Assembly: GCA_029975965.1 (NCBI GenBank)
Contig: JARKOV010000015.1
Span: 1-64,000 of the forward strand
Length of the DNA: 64,000 nt
Direction of reading: 5' to 3'
From: Anaerolinea sp.
GTDB lineage: Bacteria; Chloroflexota; Anaerolineae; Anaerolineales; Anaerolineaceae
Part shown: piece by piece, positions 25,883 to 33,382 of the stretch
Layout of the letters: every line of letters starts with the position of its first letter
Position numbering within the stretch: the first letter of the stretch is position 1
The notes under the pieces: generated by a model
What the model saw: only the letters and a program-made list of their open reading frames with translations
Databases searched by the model: none
What the model was told of the DNA's origin: nothing
Translations under genes and position numbers: made by a program

Positions 25883-27183
25883 TCCCCCATCCACCAGCCA
25901 GCCTCTTCGGGGTGCTCACGCCGCTGGATCACTTCAACTTTTCCTTTTTCCAGCCACAAAACCGCCGGGCGCGGGGCGAGGTTGTAATTCGATGCCATGC
26001 TCAACTGGTAAGCGCCCGAGACAGGCACCACAAGGTGCTCGCCAGGCTCCACTTCGGGAAGCCAGGCTTCTTCGATCAACTCGTCTCCCGTCTCACAGAA
26101 CTTGCCTACCACGCGCACTCGCTCGGTCATCGCAGCCGCAGGTCTCTCTGCGATCAGGCAGGTGTACCTGGCCTGGTATAATGCCGTGCGAGGGTTGTCC
26201 GCCAACCCGCCGTCAACCGCGACGATCGAGCTGCCATCCGCCGCCTTTTTCGACCAGCCGGCCGTGTACACAGCCAGGCCGGCCCGGGCGGCAATCCAGC
26301 GCCCGGACTCGATCACCAGCTTTGGCAACCGCCAGTTCCTACGTGAATATTCCTCACGCACCACTGTCGCGATCCCTTGAATCCACACTTGCGGGTCGAC
26401 TTTATCGTCTTCGACCGAGTAGGGCACGCCCCACCCACCGCCCGGGCAGATTTCACGCGGGGCGAGTCCATTTTGCTCCGCCACCTCCAGCAACATGCGC
26501 AATGCCGCCTGGTACGGCTCGACAGCAAATATCTGCGACCCAAGGTGCACATGCAGTCCGTTCAGGTGCAGAGCGCGGTTCTCCATCACCTGGCGAATGG
26601 CCTGCACCGCTTCTCCGTTTTTTACCCCAAGCCCGAACTTGCTGTGGGACGTCGAAATCTTCAAGGCAGGATGCGTGTCCACCTCGACCACGGGAGCCAG
26701 GCGCAGCCAGATTTGCACGCGCTTGCTCCTCTCCGAGGCGAGCTGCTCCAGGAAAGTCAACTCAGCCAGGTTATCGACGACGATCGCCTGAATGGCTTCG
26801 TCGACGGCCTCGGCCAGCTCATCCGGGCTTTTGTTATTGCCGTGAAAGTGGATTTTTCCGGGTCGAAAACCGGCGCGAGCGGCCATCTTCATCTCACCCG
26901 AACTGGCAACCTCCACCCCCAGACCCAACTGCGACAGTTTCCGGGCGAATCCCAATGAGAAGTAGGCTTTCGCAGCGTATGAAACCTCGCTGCTGCCCGG
27001 GTAATGCTCATCCAACAGGTTTTTTAGCCGCTCGATATGGCCCCGGATGGTCGGGCCATCGTAAAGGTACAAGGGCGTGCCAAATTTTTCCGCCAGGCCC
27101 GGTATCGGGTGACCTGAGATGGTTAGCCAGCCATTCTCATCTCGACCCGTTGATATCGGAAACAGATCACTGGGATGTGCCAT
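25879..27183 (-). CDS. lysA: Diaminopimelate decarboxylase
   Basis: 434 residues, usual length. PLP-dependent fold III decarboxylase making lysine from meso-DAP. YAAKAYFSLGFARKL carries the PLP lysine; LRLAPVVEVDTHPALKISTSHSKFG, LHVHLGSQI, EICPGGGWGVPY, ESGRWIAARAG and FCETGDEL (active-site Cys) are family motifs. YAAKAY replaces the commoner YAxKAN. It is preceded by the XRE-cupin regulator by 23 bases and probably co-transcribed. Confidence 0.93.
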   Translation of the reverse strand: MAHPSDLFPISTGRDENGWLTISGHPIPGLAEKFGTPLYLYDGPTIRGHIERLKNLLDEHYPGSSEVSYAAKAYFSLGFARKLSQLGLGVEVASSGEMKMAARAGFRPGKIHFHGNNKSPDELAEAVDEAIQAIVVDNLAELTFLEQLASERSKRVQIWLRLAPVVEVDTHPALKISTSHSKFGLGVKNGEAVQAIRQVMENRALHLNGLHVHLGSQIFAVEPYQAALRMLLEVAEQNGLAPREICPGGGWGVPYSVEDDKVDPQVWIQGIATVVREEYSRRNWRLPKLVIESGRWIAARAGLAVYTAGWSKKAADGSSIVAVDGGLADNPRTALYQARYTCLIAERPAAAMTERVRVVGKFCETGDELIEEAWLPEVEPGEHLVVPVSGAYQLSMASNYNLAPRPAVLWLEKGKVEVIQRREHPEEAGWWMGD

Positions 27184-27206
27184 TAAACTGCCTCGGAAAA
27201 ATCGGC

Positions 27207-27854
27207 TTACTGGCTGCTTAAGGGATCCATCGCCCCGCTTTCGGGCAACGAACCCGCCAGGTGGTATTCGCTCGGACTCTCGCTCTCGCTGAATGCGCTG
27301 ATCACGATGACTGCGTTGACCACCGCCGAGCCCGCATTGCGCCAGCGGTGCGCCAGTTGCGCGGTGAACAACAGGCTGTCGCCTGCTTCCAGCAGATATT
27401 GCTTGCCATCCACCTCGTACTCAAGCGCGCCACGCAGGCAAAAGACCATCTCGCTGCCCGAATGCAGTAGATGCCCAGGGCCACTGCTGCCACCACTTTC
27501 GAGGGTGATCAGGAATGCTTCCACCCGACCTGAAAAATTCTCGCCTCCCAGCCCCTCGATTAACCCGCGCAAGAACGGCATCCGCGACCGCTCGGACGCT
27601 TTCCGGTAAACGATATTTTCCTTGATTTTTTCGCGCCGGAAGAAAGCGGTGATCGGCACCTGTAGGGCAATCGCCAGCTTGTTCAGCGTGCTCACCGAGG
27701 GTGAGGTCAGCCCTCGCTCGATCATGCTCAAAGCATTGGCTGAAAGTCCCGATCTTCGCGCCAGCGCGCGCATCGACACCTTGCGTTCCTCGCGCAACAG
27801 GCGCAGACTCTGCCCGACATCCATTGATTCCGCGTCCTTACCGAAAGGGTCCAT
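27207..27854 (-). CDS. XRE-family transcriptional regulator with C-terminal cupin domain
   Basis: 215 residues. Residues ~12-75 are a helix-turn-helix (LRLLREERKVSMRALARRSGLSANALSMIERGLTSPSVSTLNKLAIAL); ~135-205 is a cupin (HLLHSGSEMVFCLRGALEYEVDGKQYLLEAGDSLLFTAQLAHRWRNAG). Regulators of this build sense a small metabolite in the cupin. Position in front of lysA suggests control of lysine or amino acid metabolism, but this is inference. ATG 27854 follows GGTGGAGGTG; the frame reaches 28049. Confidence 0.88.
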   Translation of the reverse strand: MDPFGKDAESMDVGQSLRLLREERKVSMRALARRSGLSANALSMIERGLTSPSVSTLNKLAIALQVPITAFFRREKIKENIVYRKASERSRMPFLRGLIEGLGGENFSGRVEAFLITLESGGSSGPGHLLHSGSEMVFCLRGALEYEVDGKQYLLEAGDSLLFTAQLAHRWRNAGSAVVNAVIVISAFSESESPSEYHLAGSLPESGAMDPLSSQ

Positions 27855-27878
27855 GCCCACCTCCACCGATGTTTTTTT

Positions 27879-27884
27879 ATTATA
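27879..27884 (-). promoter_or_regulatory. -10 box of the XRE regulator-lysA operon
   Basis: TATAAT on the minus strand, start expected near 27872, 18 bases before the ATG. Confidence 0.5.
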
Positions 27885-28007
27885 GTACCCTGCGAGAAAA
27901 TTGTCGCCTGGCTGCGAACAATATCTCAGAGGAATCAGGGCAAGGCGATCAAGCAAGAGCCATTTTCTACCATCAACAGGGCAGCCACGTTCAGAGATTC
28001 GCCCCCC

Positions 28008-28044
28008 ATATAAAAGAGAAGCAGGCCAGGTGTGCCTGCTTCTC
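28008..28044 (-). terminator. Terminator after fhs
   Basis: AGAAGCAGGC and GCCTGCTTCT form a 10-bp stem; on the minus strand it is followed by CTTTTATAT. Confidence 0.75.
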
Positions 28045-28065
28045 TTCACCGGTCAACCACCGCTG

Positions 28066-29997
28066 TCAGGATAAACCCAGGATTCGCTCCGTATCCAGAT
28101 CGATGTCGATATCAAAGAACGCCGGCCGGGTAGGAAGGCCGGGCATGGTGGTCATGGTGCCGATCAGGGGGAAGAGGAAACCTCCCCCTACGGACGCTCG
28201 AATTTCACGAACCGGCAGTCGGAAACCCCTGGGCACGCCTTTCAGATTGGCGTCATGGCTCAGGCTCAAGTGGGTTTTTGCCATGCAGATCGGTAGTCCG
28301 TCAAAACCCAGGCGGGTATACTCGGCAATTTGCTCCTCGGCATCCGGTGAGTAGTCCACGCCATCGGCCCCATACACTTCGGTGGCAATCGTCTCAATCT
28401 TTTGCTTGATGGTTGCATCGAGCGGATAGAGGAAGTGAAAATTGCGCGGCTTCTCAGCGGCTTTCACCACTGCCTGAGCCAGCTCCACCGCACCTGCCCC
28501 ACCCTGGGAGAAGTGCTCCGCGACCACCGCATCTTCTGCGCCACCTTGTTCAACCGAAACCTTGCGTATCAAGGCAAGTTCGGCGGGGGTGTCGGTGGCA
28601 AAACGATTGATTGCCACCACCACCGGAATGCCAAATTTGCGAGCAATTTGGATGTGGTGCAGCAGGTTATCCAGGCCGGCCTGCAACAATTCCAGGTTTT
28701 CGTCGGTATATGCAGAGTCCAGTTGCTTCCCAGCCACCACCTTCGGACCACCGCCGTGCATTTTCAAAGCCCGCACGGTGGCGACCAGAACCACCACGCT
28801 GGGCAACAATCCGGAATAGCGGCATTTGATATCGAAGAATTTTTCCATCCCGATATCCGCGCCAAACCCAGACTCGGTCACCACGAAATCGGCCAGCTTG
28901 AGGGCAATGCGATCCGCGATGATGGAGCTGTTGCCGTGCGCAATGTTGGCAAACGGGCCGGCATGCACGAAGACAGGGGTGCCTTCGACCGTCTGCATCA
29001 GGTTGGGCTTGATGGTATCTTTCATCAGGACGGCCAGGGCACCCGCGATCCCAAGGTCCTCGGCCGTAATGGGTTCTCTCTCGTGTCTGCTGAGACCGAT
29101 GACTATTTTCCCCATCCGCTCGCGCATATCGCGCAGGCTGGTGGTCAAGGCCAAAATCGCCATCAACTCCGAGGCCACGGTGATATCGAAACCCGTTTCC
29201 CGCTCGAAACCTTCTTCTTGTTTGCCTTTTCCAATCGTGATCTGGCGCAGGAACCGGTCGGAAGTGTCGATCACCCTCCGCCAGGTGATCGTGTCGGGGT
29301 CGATATCCAGCCGCACCAGCCGCGACCGTTCTTCGGCGGTTAGCTCATCCGGGTCAGTCTTGGAGATTCCCAGCTTCCTTAAGCGTCCAACCATGCCCAA
29401 TCCGAACCGCCGGCGCCCTTCTTTATCCGCAGGGCACAAGCGGTTGAAGAGCTGTTCGTCGGTTGCGCCCGCTTCGTGCAGAATGCGCGCGTCGATCGCT
29501 GCGGCCATCAGGTTATTGGCGGCGGTGATCGCATGGATGTCGCCGGTCAGGTGCAGGTTGAATTCCTCCATCGGGACCACCTGGCTGTAACCGCCGCCGG
29601 CTGCGCCGCCTTTGATGCCGAACGTGGGACCCTGGCTGGGTTGGCGAATGCAGGTGAAAACCCGGTATCCCAGGTGGGCTCCCAGCGCCTGGCTCAACCC
29701 CACCGTGGTGGTGGTTTTGCCCTCTCCCAACGGTGTGGGCGTGATGGCGGTGACGTCGATATATTGCCCGTCCGGCACGTCTTTCAGCCGCTCAAGCACC
29801 GATAACTTCACCTTGGCCTTATACGGTCCATACAGCTCGATTTCATCCTCCAGCAGACCAAGCTCTTCGGCCACCTCCTGGATCGGCTTCAGTTCGACCG
29901 ACTGGGCAATATCGATATCTGCAGGAACCGGTGAAACGCAATTCAAGGGAAGGCGGCGAAACGGGCGCCGTGAAATTGGATTTCGATCTGCATTCAT
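28066..29997 (-). CDS. fhs: Formate-tetrahydrofolate ligase
   Basis: 643 residues. Makes 10-formyl-THF from formate, THF and ATP, feeding purine synthesis or the methyl branch of the acetyl-CoA pathway. [20 protein letters not shown] is the P-loop, [36 protein letters not shown] the conserved core, and [10 protein letters not shown] and [19 protein letters not shown] follow. It is longer than typical bacterial enzymes (about 555) and has a middle insertion ([26 protein letters not shown]) of the kind seen in eukaryotic C1-THF synthases. The first ~30 residues are basic and weakly conserved; a later start cannot be excluded. Confidence 0.95.
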   Translation of the reverse strand: MNADRNPISRRPFRRLPLNCVSPVPADIDIAQSVELKPIQEVAEELGLLEDEIELYGPYKAKVKLSVLERLKDVPDGQYIDVTAITPTPLGEGKTTTTVGLSQALGAHLGYRVFTCIRQPSQGPTFGIKGGAAGGGYSQVVPMEEFNLHLTGDIHAITAANNLMAAAIDARILHEAGATDEQLFNRLCPADKEGRRRFGLGMVGRLRKLGISKTDPDELTAEERSRLVRLDIDPDTITWRRVIDTSDRFLRQITIGKGKQEEGFERETGFDITVASELMAILALTTSLRDMRERMGKIVIGLSRHEREPITAEDLGIAGALAVLMKDTIKPNLMQTVEGTPVFVHAGPFANIAHGNSSIIADRIALKLADFVVTESGFGADIGMEKFFDIKCRYSGLLPSVVVLVATVRALKMHGGGPKVVAGKQLDSAYTDENLELLQAGLDNLLHHIQIARKFGIPVVVAINRFATDTPAELALIRKVSVEQGGAEDAVVAEHFSQGGAGAVELAQAVVKAAEKPRNFHFLYPLDATIKQKIETIATEVYGADGVDYSPDAEEQIAEYTRLGFDGLPICMAKTHLSLSHDANLKGVPRGFRLPVREIRASVGGGFLFPLIGTMTTMPGLPTRPAFFDIDIDLDTERILGLS

Positions 29998-30050
29998 GCG
30001 CGGCTATTCCTTTCAACCCCATAACTGTTCTGAGGACTGTGTATTTTATT

Positions 30051-30089
30051 TTTCTATAAAATGTGGGGCAATACCCACATTTTTAGAAA
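30051..30089. repeat. Dispersed hairpin, copy 2
   Basis: TTTCTATAAAATGTGGG (30051-30067) and CCCACATTTTTAGAAA (30074-30089) form a nearly perfect stem with loop GCAATA. Counterpart of 20527-20568. It lies inside the predicted fhs leader. Confidence 0.8.
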
Positions 30090-30148
30090 GATGAAACACA
30101 ATCGTTCTGCGCATCCTGGCGCGGCATATATCCGGCGATGTGCGCCAT

Positions 30149-30159
30149 TTGTCTGACAA
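30149..30159. promoter_or_regulatory. Candidate operator at the fhs transcription start
   Basis: TTGTCTGACAA, a perfect palindrome around one base, matching the GntR/FadR-type pattern TnGTnnnACnA. It directly follows the fhs -10 box. A related element occurs at the pdp promoter (62141-62158). Confidence 0.45.
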
Positions 30160-30160
30160 T

Positions 30161-30166
30161 ATTATA
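30161..30166 (-). promoter_or_regulatory. -10 box of fhs
   Basis: TATAAT on the minus strand, start near 30154, giving a 157-base leader that contains hairpin copy 2. Confidence 0.5.
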
Positions 30167-30235
30167 ACCACTTTCATTCTGGTCAGGCAAAAGAAAAGAA
30201 GCGATTGTACCGAACAACCGCTTCCTGAAAGCCTG

Positions 30236-30319
30236 TAGGGCGGGTGGGACTCGAACCCACAAGACCTCGCGGCCGGTGGATTTTAAGTCCACTGCGTCTG
30301 CCAGTTCCGCCACCGCCCC
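30236..30319 (-). tRNA. tRNA-Leu, anticodon UAA
   Basis: 84 nt class II tRNA. The acceptor GGGGCGG pairs with CCGCCCT (one G-U); anticodon loop CTTAAAA gives UAA; a long variable arm (CGGCCGCGAGGTCTT) and GTGGGTTCGAGTCCCAC T-arm are present. CCA is not encoded. It is alone, not in a tRNA cluster. Confidence 0.95.
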
Positions 30320-30404
30320 AGGTGACCTAATTTTACCGCAAAGAGCGAAAATCACCTACCCCATTTTTCGACCCGGAGCCTGCAGAATAAGGAAAAACGG
30401 TTCA

Positions 30405-31088
30405 TCAGCGAGCTTCGTACCAGCGGCTCAACCTCGCAACCGCATCCTGGTAATGAGCGCCGTCCGAAGGGAAATGGTTGATCTTTAACAGGCAGAAATC
30501 CATGATACGAACGATTCGTTGCCGGGTCATTCGCTTTCCTGGGGGTGAAGATCGCGCCATCAACAGGTATTCCACCTCCGGCATTCCAGGCCCGATCGGC
30601 GGGTAGCGAAACGAAACCGGAAATGTCCTGGCGCCGAATTTCTTGTAAAACGCGATTCTTCTTTCGGCGACCTGTCGTTGTGCTTTATCCGCAAGGTGTC
30701 GCGGCGCCTGGACCTCCCAGACCACCCAATCCACCCCTGGATGCCCATTCGCCTGGCCTTGCTCATCCAGCTTATCCAGGATTTTGAGCATCAACCATTG
30801 TCCAAGCCCTTGTCCGCGGGCAGTGGGGTCAATCGCGATATATTCCAGGTAAGCCAGGTTCTCGCGAACATCATAGAGGAAATAAGCCATTCCCAAGACC
30901 CGCTGGTCACAGGTCAGCGCCCAGAAAACCCGCTCGAAATCGTCCTTTTCGCCACGGAGGCTGGAAAGCATGCTTTCGAAAGGCACCCGGTCTTCATCGG
31001 GGAACGAGGCGACATACAACCGCTGGACTTGGGCAACCAGGTCGGCAGGCGCGCCTCCCAGTGAAACGAGCTGGTATTCCGCGCTCAT
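30405..31088 (-). CDS. GNAT-family N-acetyltransferase, third gene of the radical SAM operon
   Basis: 227 residues. The acetyl-CoA motif is LEYIAIDPTARGQGLGQWLML (motif A, RGQGLG), followed by a helix and FYKKFGART near the end. The substrate is unknown: GNATs acetylate amines on metabolites, peptides or proteins. The C-terminal ~40 residues lie beyond the usual domain. The ATG overlaps the stop of the membrane protein by 4 bases, so it is translated with it and probably works in the same pathway. Confidence 0.85.
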   Translation of the reverse strand: MSAEYQLVSLGGAPADLVAQVQRLYVASFPDEDRVPFESMLSSLRGEKDDFERVFWALTCDQRVLGMAYFLYDVRENLAYLEYIAIDPTARGQGLGQWLMLKILDKLDEQGQANGHPGVDWVVWEVQAPRHLADKAQRQVAERRIAFYKKFGARTFPVSFRYPPIGPGMPEVEYLLMARSSPPGKRMTRQRIVRIMDFCLLKINHFPSDGAHYQDAVARLSRWYEAR

Positions 31089-33382
31089 GCCGCTCCTTTC
31101 TCTCCTTTTTTCCGGTTAAAGGTGAAAAACCAGGCCAGGGAGATCAATAAAACCCCTGAAAAGAAACCGATCAGGCCGGCCAATTTTAGCGTGGCGCCAT
31201 CGAATATCCATCTGCCGCCCCAAATCCAGGGCAGGGTGATGACCTGCTGATCTTCGATGACCAGCAGGCTGGCGATCGACGAGACGATCTGAGAGATACC
31301 TAGAATTTGGATGATCAACACGACCAGGCCCTCTGCGCGGGATCGATTCTGTTCCTTGATCAGGTTGAGCTCCTCATAGAGGTGCTGGCTGAACTGGCGG
31401 AAACCGTCTTGTGTTTCGATCAGGGTCTCGACCAGGTTCTCGGCCTGGACCAAAGCTCCCGGCAGGCTGACTGCCTCAGCCGTTTTTTGCAGGATCGTGC
31501 GGTATTCATCGAAACGCGTCACCCGCGCCAGATGGTTCAAATTGCGAATATTCAGCACGCTCGCCTTCAACTGGTGCAGGCGCAGGCTGTGAATTTCCTG
31601 CATTTTTAACACCTGCTTGAGAGCCTTGATCAAACCTTGCTGGTCTTTTGAGGTGAAATCGTATTCCTGCATGGTTTTTTGAAGGCCTTTAATTTCACTG
31701 TCGAGGTCAAACAGAACTCCAGATGTCAAAGCAGAAAGGTTCAAACCAAACTCGATCAGGTCCAGGTAGGTGGTCAGCACCCAACCGGCCGTGCTGGGAG
31801 CATAGATAAAGGTATGGTCACCGCTGATGAAAAACAAATCGATGTTGGCCAGGCGGCTGTCGGCGACCGCCAGGTTGGACGAAACGTCGTATGACAGCTC
31901 CATCCACGGATCCAACGAGTCGTACGACTCTTGAAGCGAAGTAGAGATTGCGGCCAGTTCGCAGCCACTCACCCACCGGGCGGCCTCGCCGGGCAGGTGC
32001 ATGCGCAGCGCCTGGATATACGTGTGGTACAGCCATGCCACACCATTTTGAGCGTCTTCTACGAGATTGCCAGTCTCCCCGGTATTGGGTTGTATTTTAT
32101 TAAAGAAGGGCAATAACCTGTCCAGCAATGAGCGCGCAATATCTTGCAGGTTCTCGAATGGGTCGGGGGACAGCCATTCCACGGAAATTTGCATGCCAGG
32201 GCTTTGCTCGGGCCCGATAAAACGCAGCAGTTGAACCTGGTGGGTCTCCAACTTGCCGGGAATATTATCGATCTGGAAATAAACCGCGACCACGCCTGAG
32301 GTGTAGAACCTTGCCATTGGCGAAGCATGGAGGGATGTTGGAAAGACAGGCAAATCAATTTGGAAAACTGGAAAAGCCAGCTCCACGTAGTTAAAATTTT
32401 CTTCTCCCAGGCTCGACGCAAAAATGTCATTCAGAACCGACGGCGTAATGTGCAACACCGGCAGGTCGATCATTTGCTCGACGCGGAAGATCCGCTCGCT
32501 GAGCAGCACATCCCTCTCCACAGGTTCCTCAGTACACAAAGCATACAGAGAACGAGCAAAACTTGCCGGAAAATGCCTTCGAAAGGTCCACGAGACGCTG
32601 ACATTTTCATAGCCGAGTAAATTCGCGGGGTTTGCCGAGAGCTCAAGGCGTTTTTGCAGCGAGCGGCGAAAAGCCAGGATTTCCTGGGCGTCAGCCGGGT
32701 CTCCCAACTGGAGCAAGTCTTCGATTCCGGCGTCGATCCGTCCCAGCAATTTTCTCGCCTGGCTGCCGGCATTCTTCTTGCGCTCAATAACAGCCTGAAA
32801 ACCTGCCAGGTAATCACGCTGGCACTCCGCGTAGAGGTATCCCGACCGACCCAATTTCACAACCAAATCGATCCAGCGCGACCGTTCGGCGTCATCGCCT
32901 CTGTCCGTTTCCATCGCCAACCGGCCCTTTTCCTCGCCCAACCGGTAAGCCCGGCTTGCCAGCTCCAACGTTCGGCAGGCGGCAGGTAAATCGTAAATCA
33001 TCCACTGCTGTTCCGACCTGACCATCTCAAGCTCACCCCTGGCAATGCAAATCATCGCCGGCAGCAATTCATAGGATGGCCCCTTCTCGAGCTGTTCCAC
33101 AACATGCTCAAAGGCATCCAAGGAGGCAGAATAATCCCAGGAGCGATACCAGAAGGCGATCGTGCCGGCGTAGCCGGCTGCCCAATCAAAATATGCCCGC
33201 CTTTCCCCTGCCGGCAAAGCCAGGCTGACTTTCTCTGCCAGGTGACTTGCCTCCGGGAATTTGCTTTCCCAGATCAGGTTTGCCACCGGCGTCGCGCAAT
33301 CTTCGGGCAGGTAGACGGGCCGCGCAACCGGGATTTCATCTGCAGAGGTTTGTGGTTTTTTCCTGGCAAATAAGCGCTTCAT
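31085..33382 (-). CDS. Large protein with C-terminal coiled coil and two membrane helices (CorA-like topology), function unknown
   Basis: 765 residues. I do not recognise the family. The N-terminal third (about 20-270) is helical and repeat-like, reminiscent of TPR (DYSASLDAFEHVVEQLEKG, ACRTLELASRAYRLGEEKG). The middle (about 290-530) is mixed alpha/beta with an aromatic, hydrophobic strand region (ARFYTSGVVAVYFQID). Residues ~560-680 look like a long helix or coiled coil, ending in two hydrophobic segments (~685-709 and ~734-756) and a basic tail. A long helix followed by two C-terminal membrane helices resembles CorA channels, but no GMN motif is present. It sits between the radical SAM and GNAT genes with 4-base overlaps on both sides. 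ATG 33382 was chosen for that overlap; the frame runs on to 33586 inside the upstream gene. Confidence 0.8.
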   Translation of the reverse strand: MKRLFARKKPQTSADEIPVARPVYLPEDCATPVANLIWESKFPEASHLAEKVSLALPAGERRAYFDWAAGYAGTIAFWYRSWDYSASLDAFEHVVEQLEKGPSYELLPAMICIARGELEMVRSEQQWMIYDLPAACRTLELASRAYRLGEEKGRLAMETDRGDDAERSRWIDLVVKLGRSGYLYAECQRDYLAGFQAVIERKKNAGSQARKLLGRIDAGIEDLLQLGDPADAQEILAFRRSLQKRLELSANPANLLGYENVSVSWTFRRHFPASFARSLYALCTEEPVERDVLLSERIFRVEQMIDLPVLHITPSVLNDIFASSLGEENFNYVELAFPVFQIDLPVFPTSLHASPMARFYTSGVVAVYFQIDNIPGKLETHQVQLLRFIGPEQSPGMQISVEWLSPDPFENLQDIARSLLDRLLPFFNKIQPNTGETGNLVEDAQNGVAWLYHTYIQALRMHLPGEAARWVSGCELAAISTSLQESYDSLDPWMELSYDVSSNLAVADSRLANIDLFFISGDHTFIYAPSTAGWVLTTYLDLIEFGLNLSALTSGVLFDLDSEIKGLQKTMQEYDFTSKDQQGLIKALKQVLKMQEIHSLRLHQLKASVLNIRNLNHLARVTRFDEYRTILQKTAEAVSLPGALVQAENLVETLIETQDGFRQFSQHLYEELNLIKEQNRSRAEGLVVLIIQILGISQIVSSIASLLVIEDQQVITLPWIWGGRWIFDGATLKLAGLIGFFSGVLLISLAWFFTFNRKKGEKGAA

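Noticed and set aside
26170..26190. TGGTATAATGCCGTG resembling a leaderless promoter
   Set aside because: It is inside lysA on the antisense strand with no gene following; most likely chance.
25992..27221. 409-codon plus-strand open frame
   Set aside because: Antisense to lysA, whose catalytic motifs are intact; the frame is rich in Pro, Arg and Ser as shadows are.
30051..30089. Terminator in the fhs leader
   Set aside because: On the transcribed strand the hairpin is followed by an A-rich, not T-rich, run.
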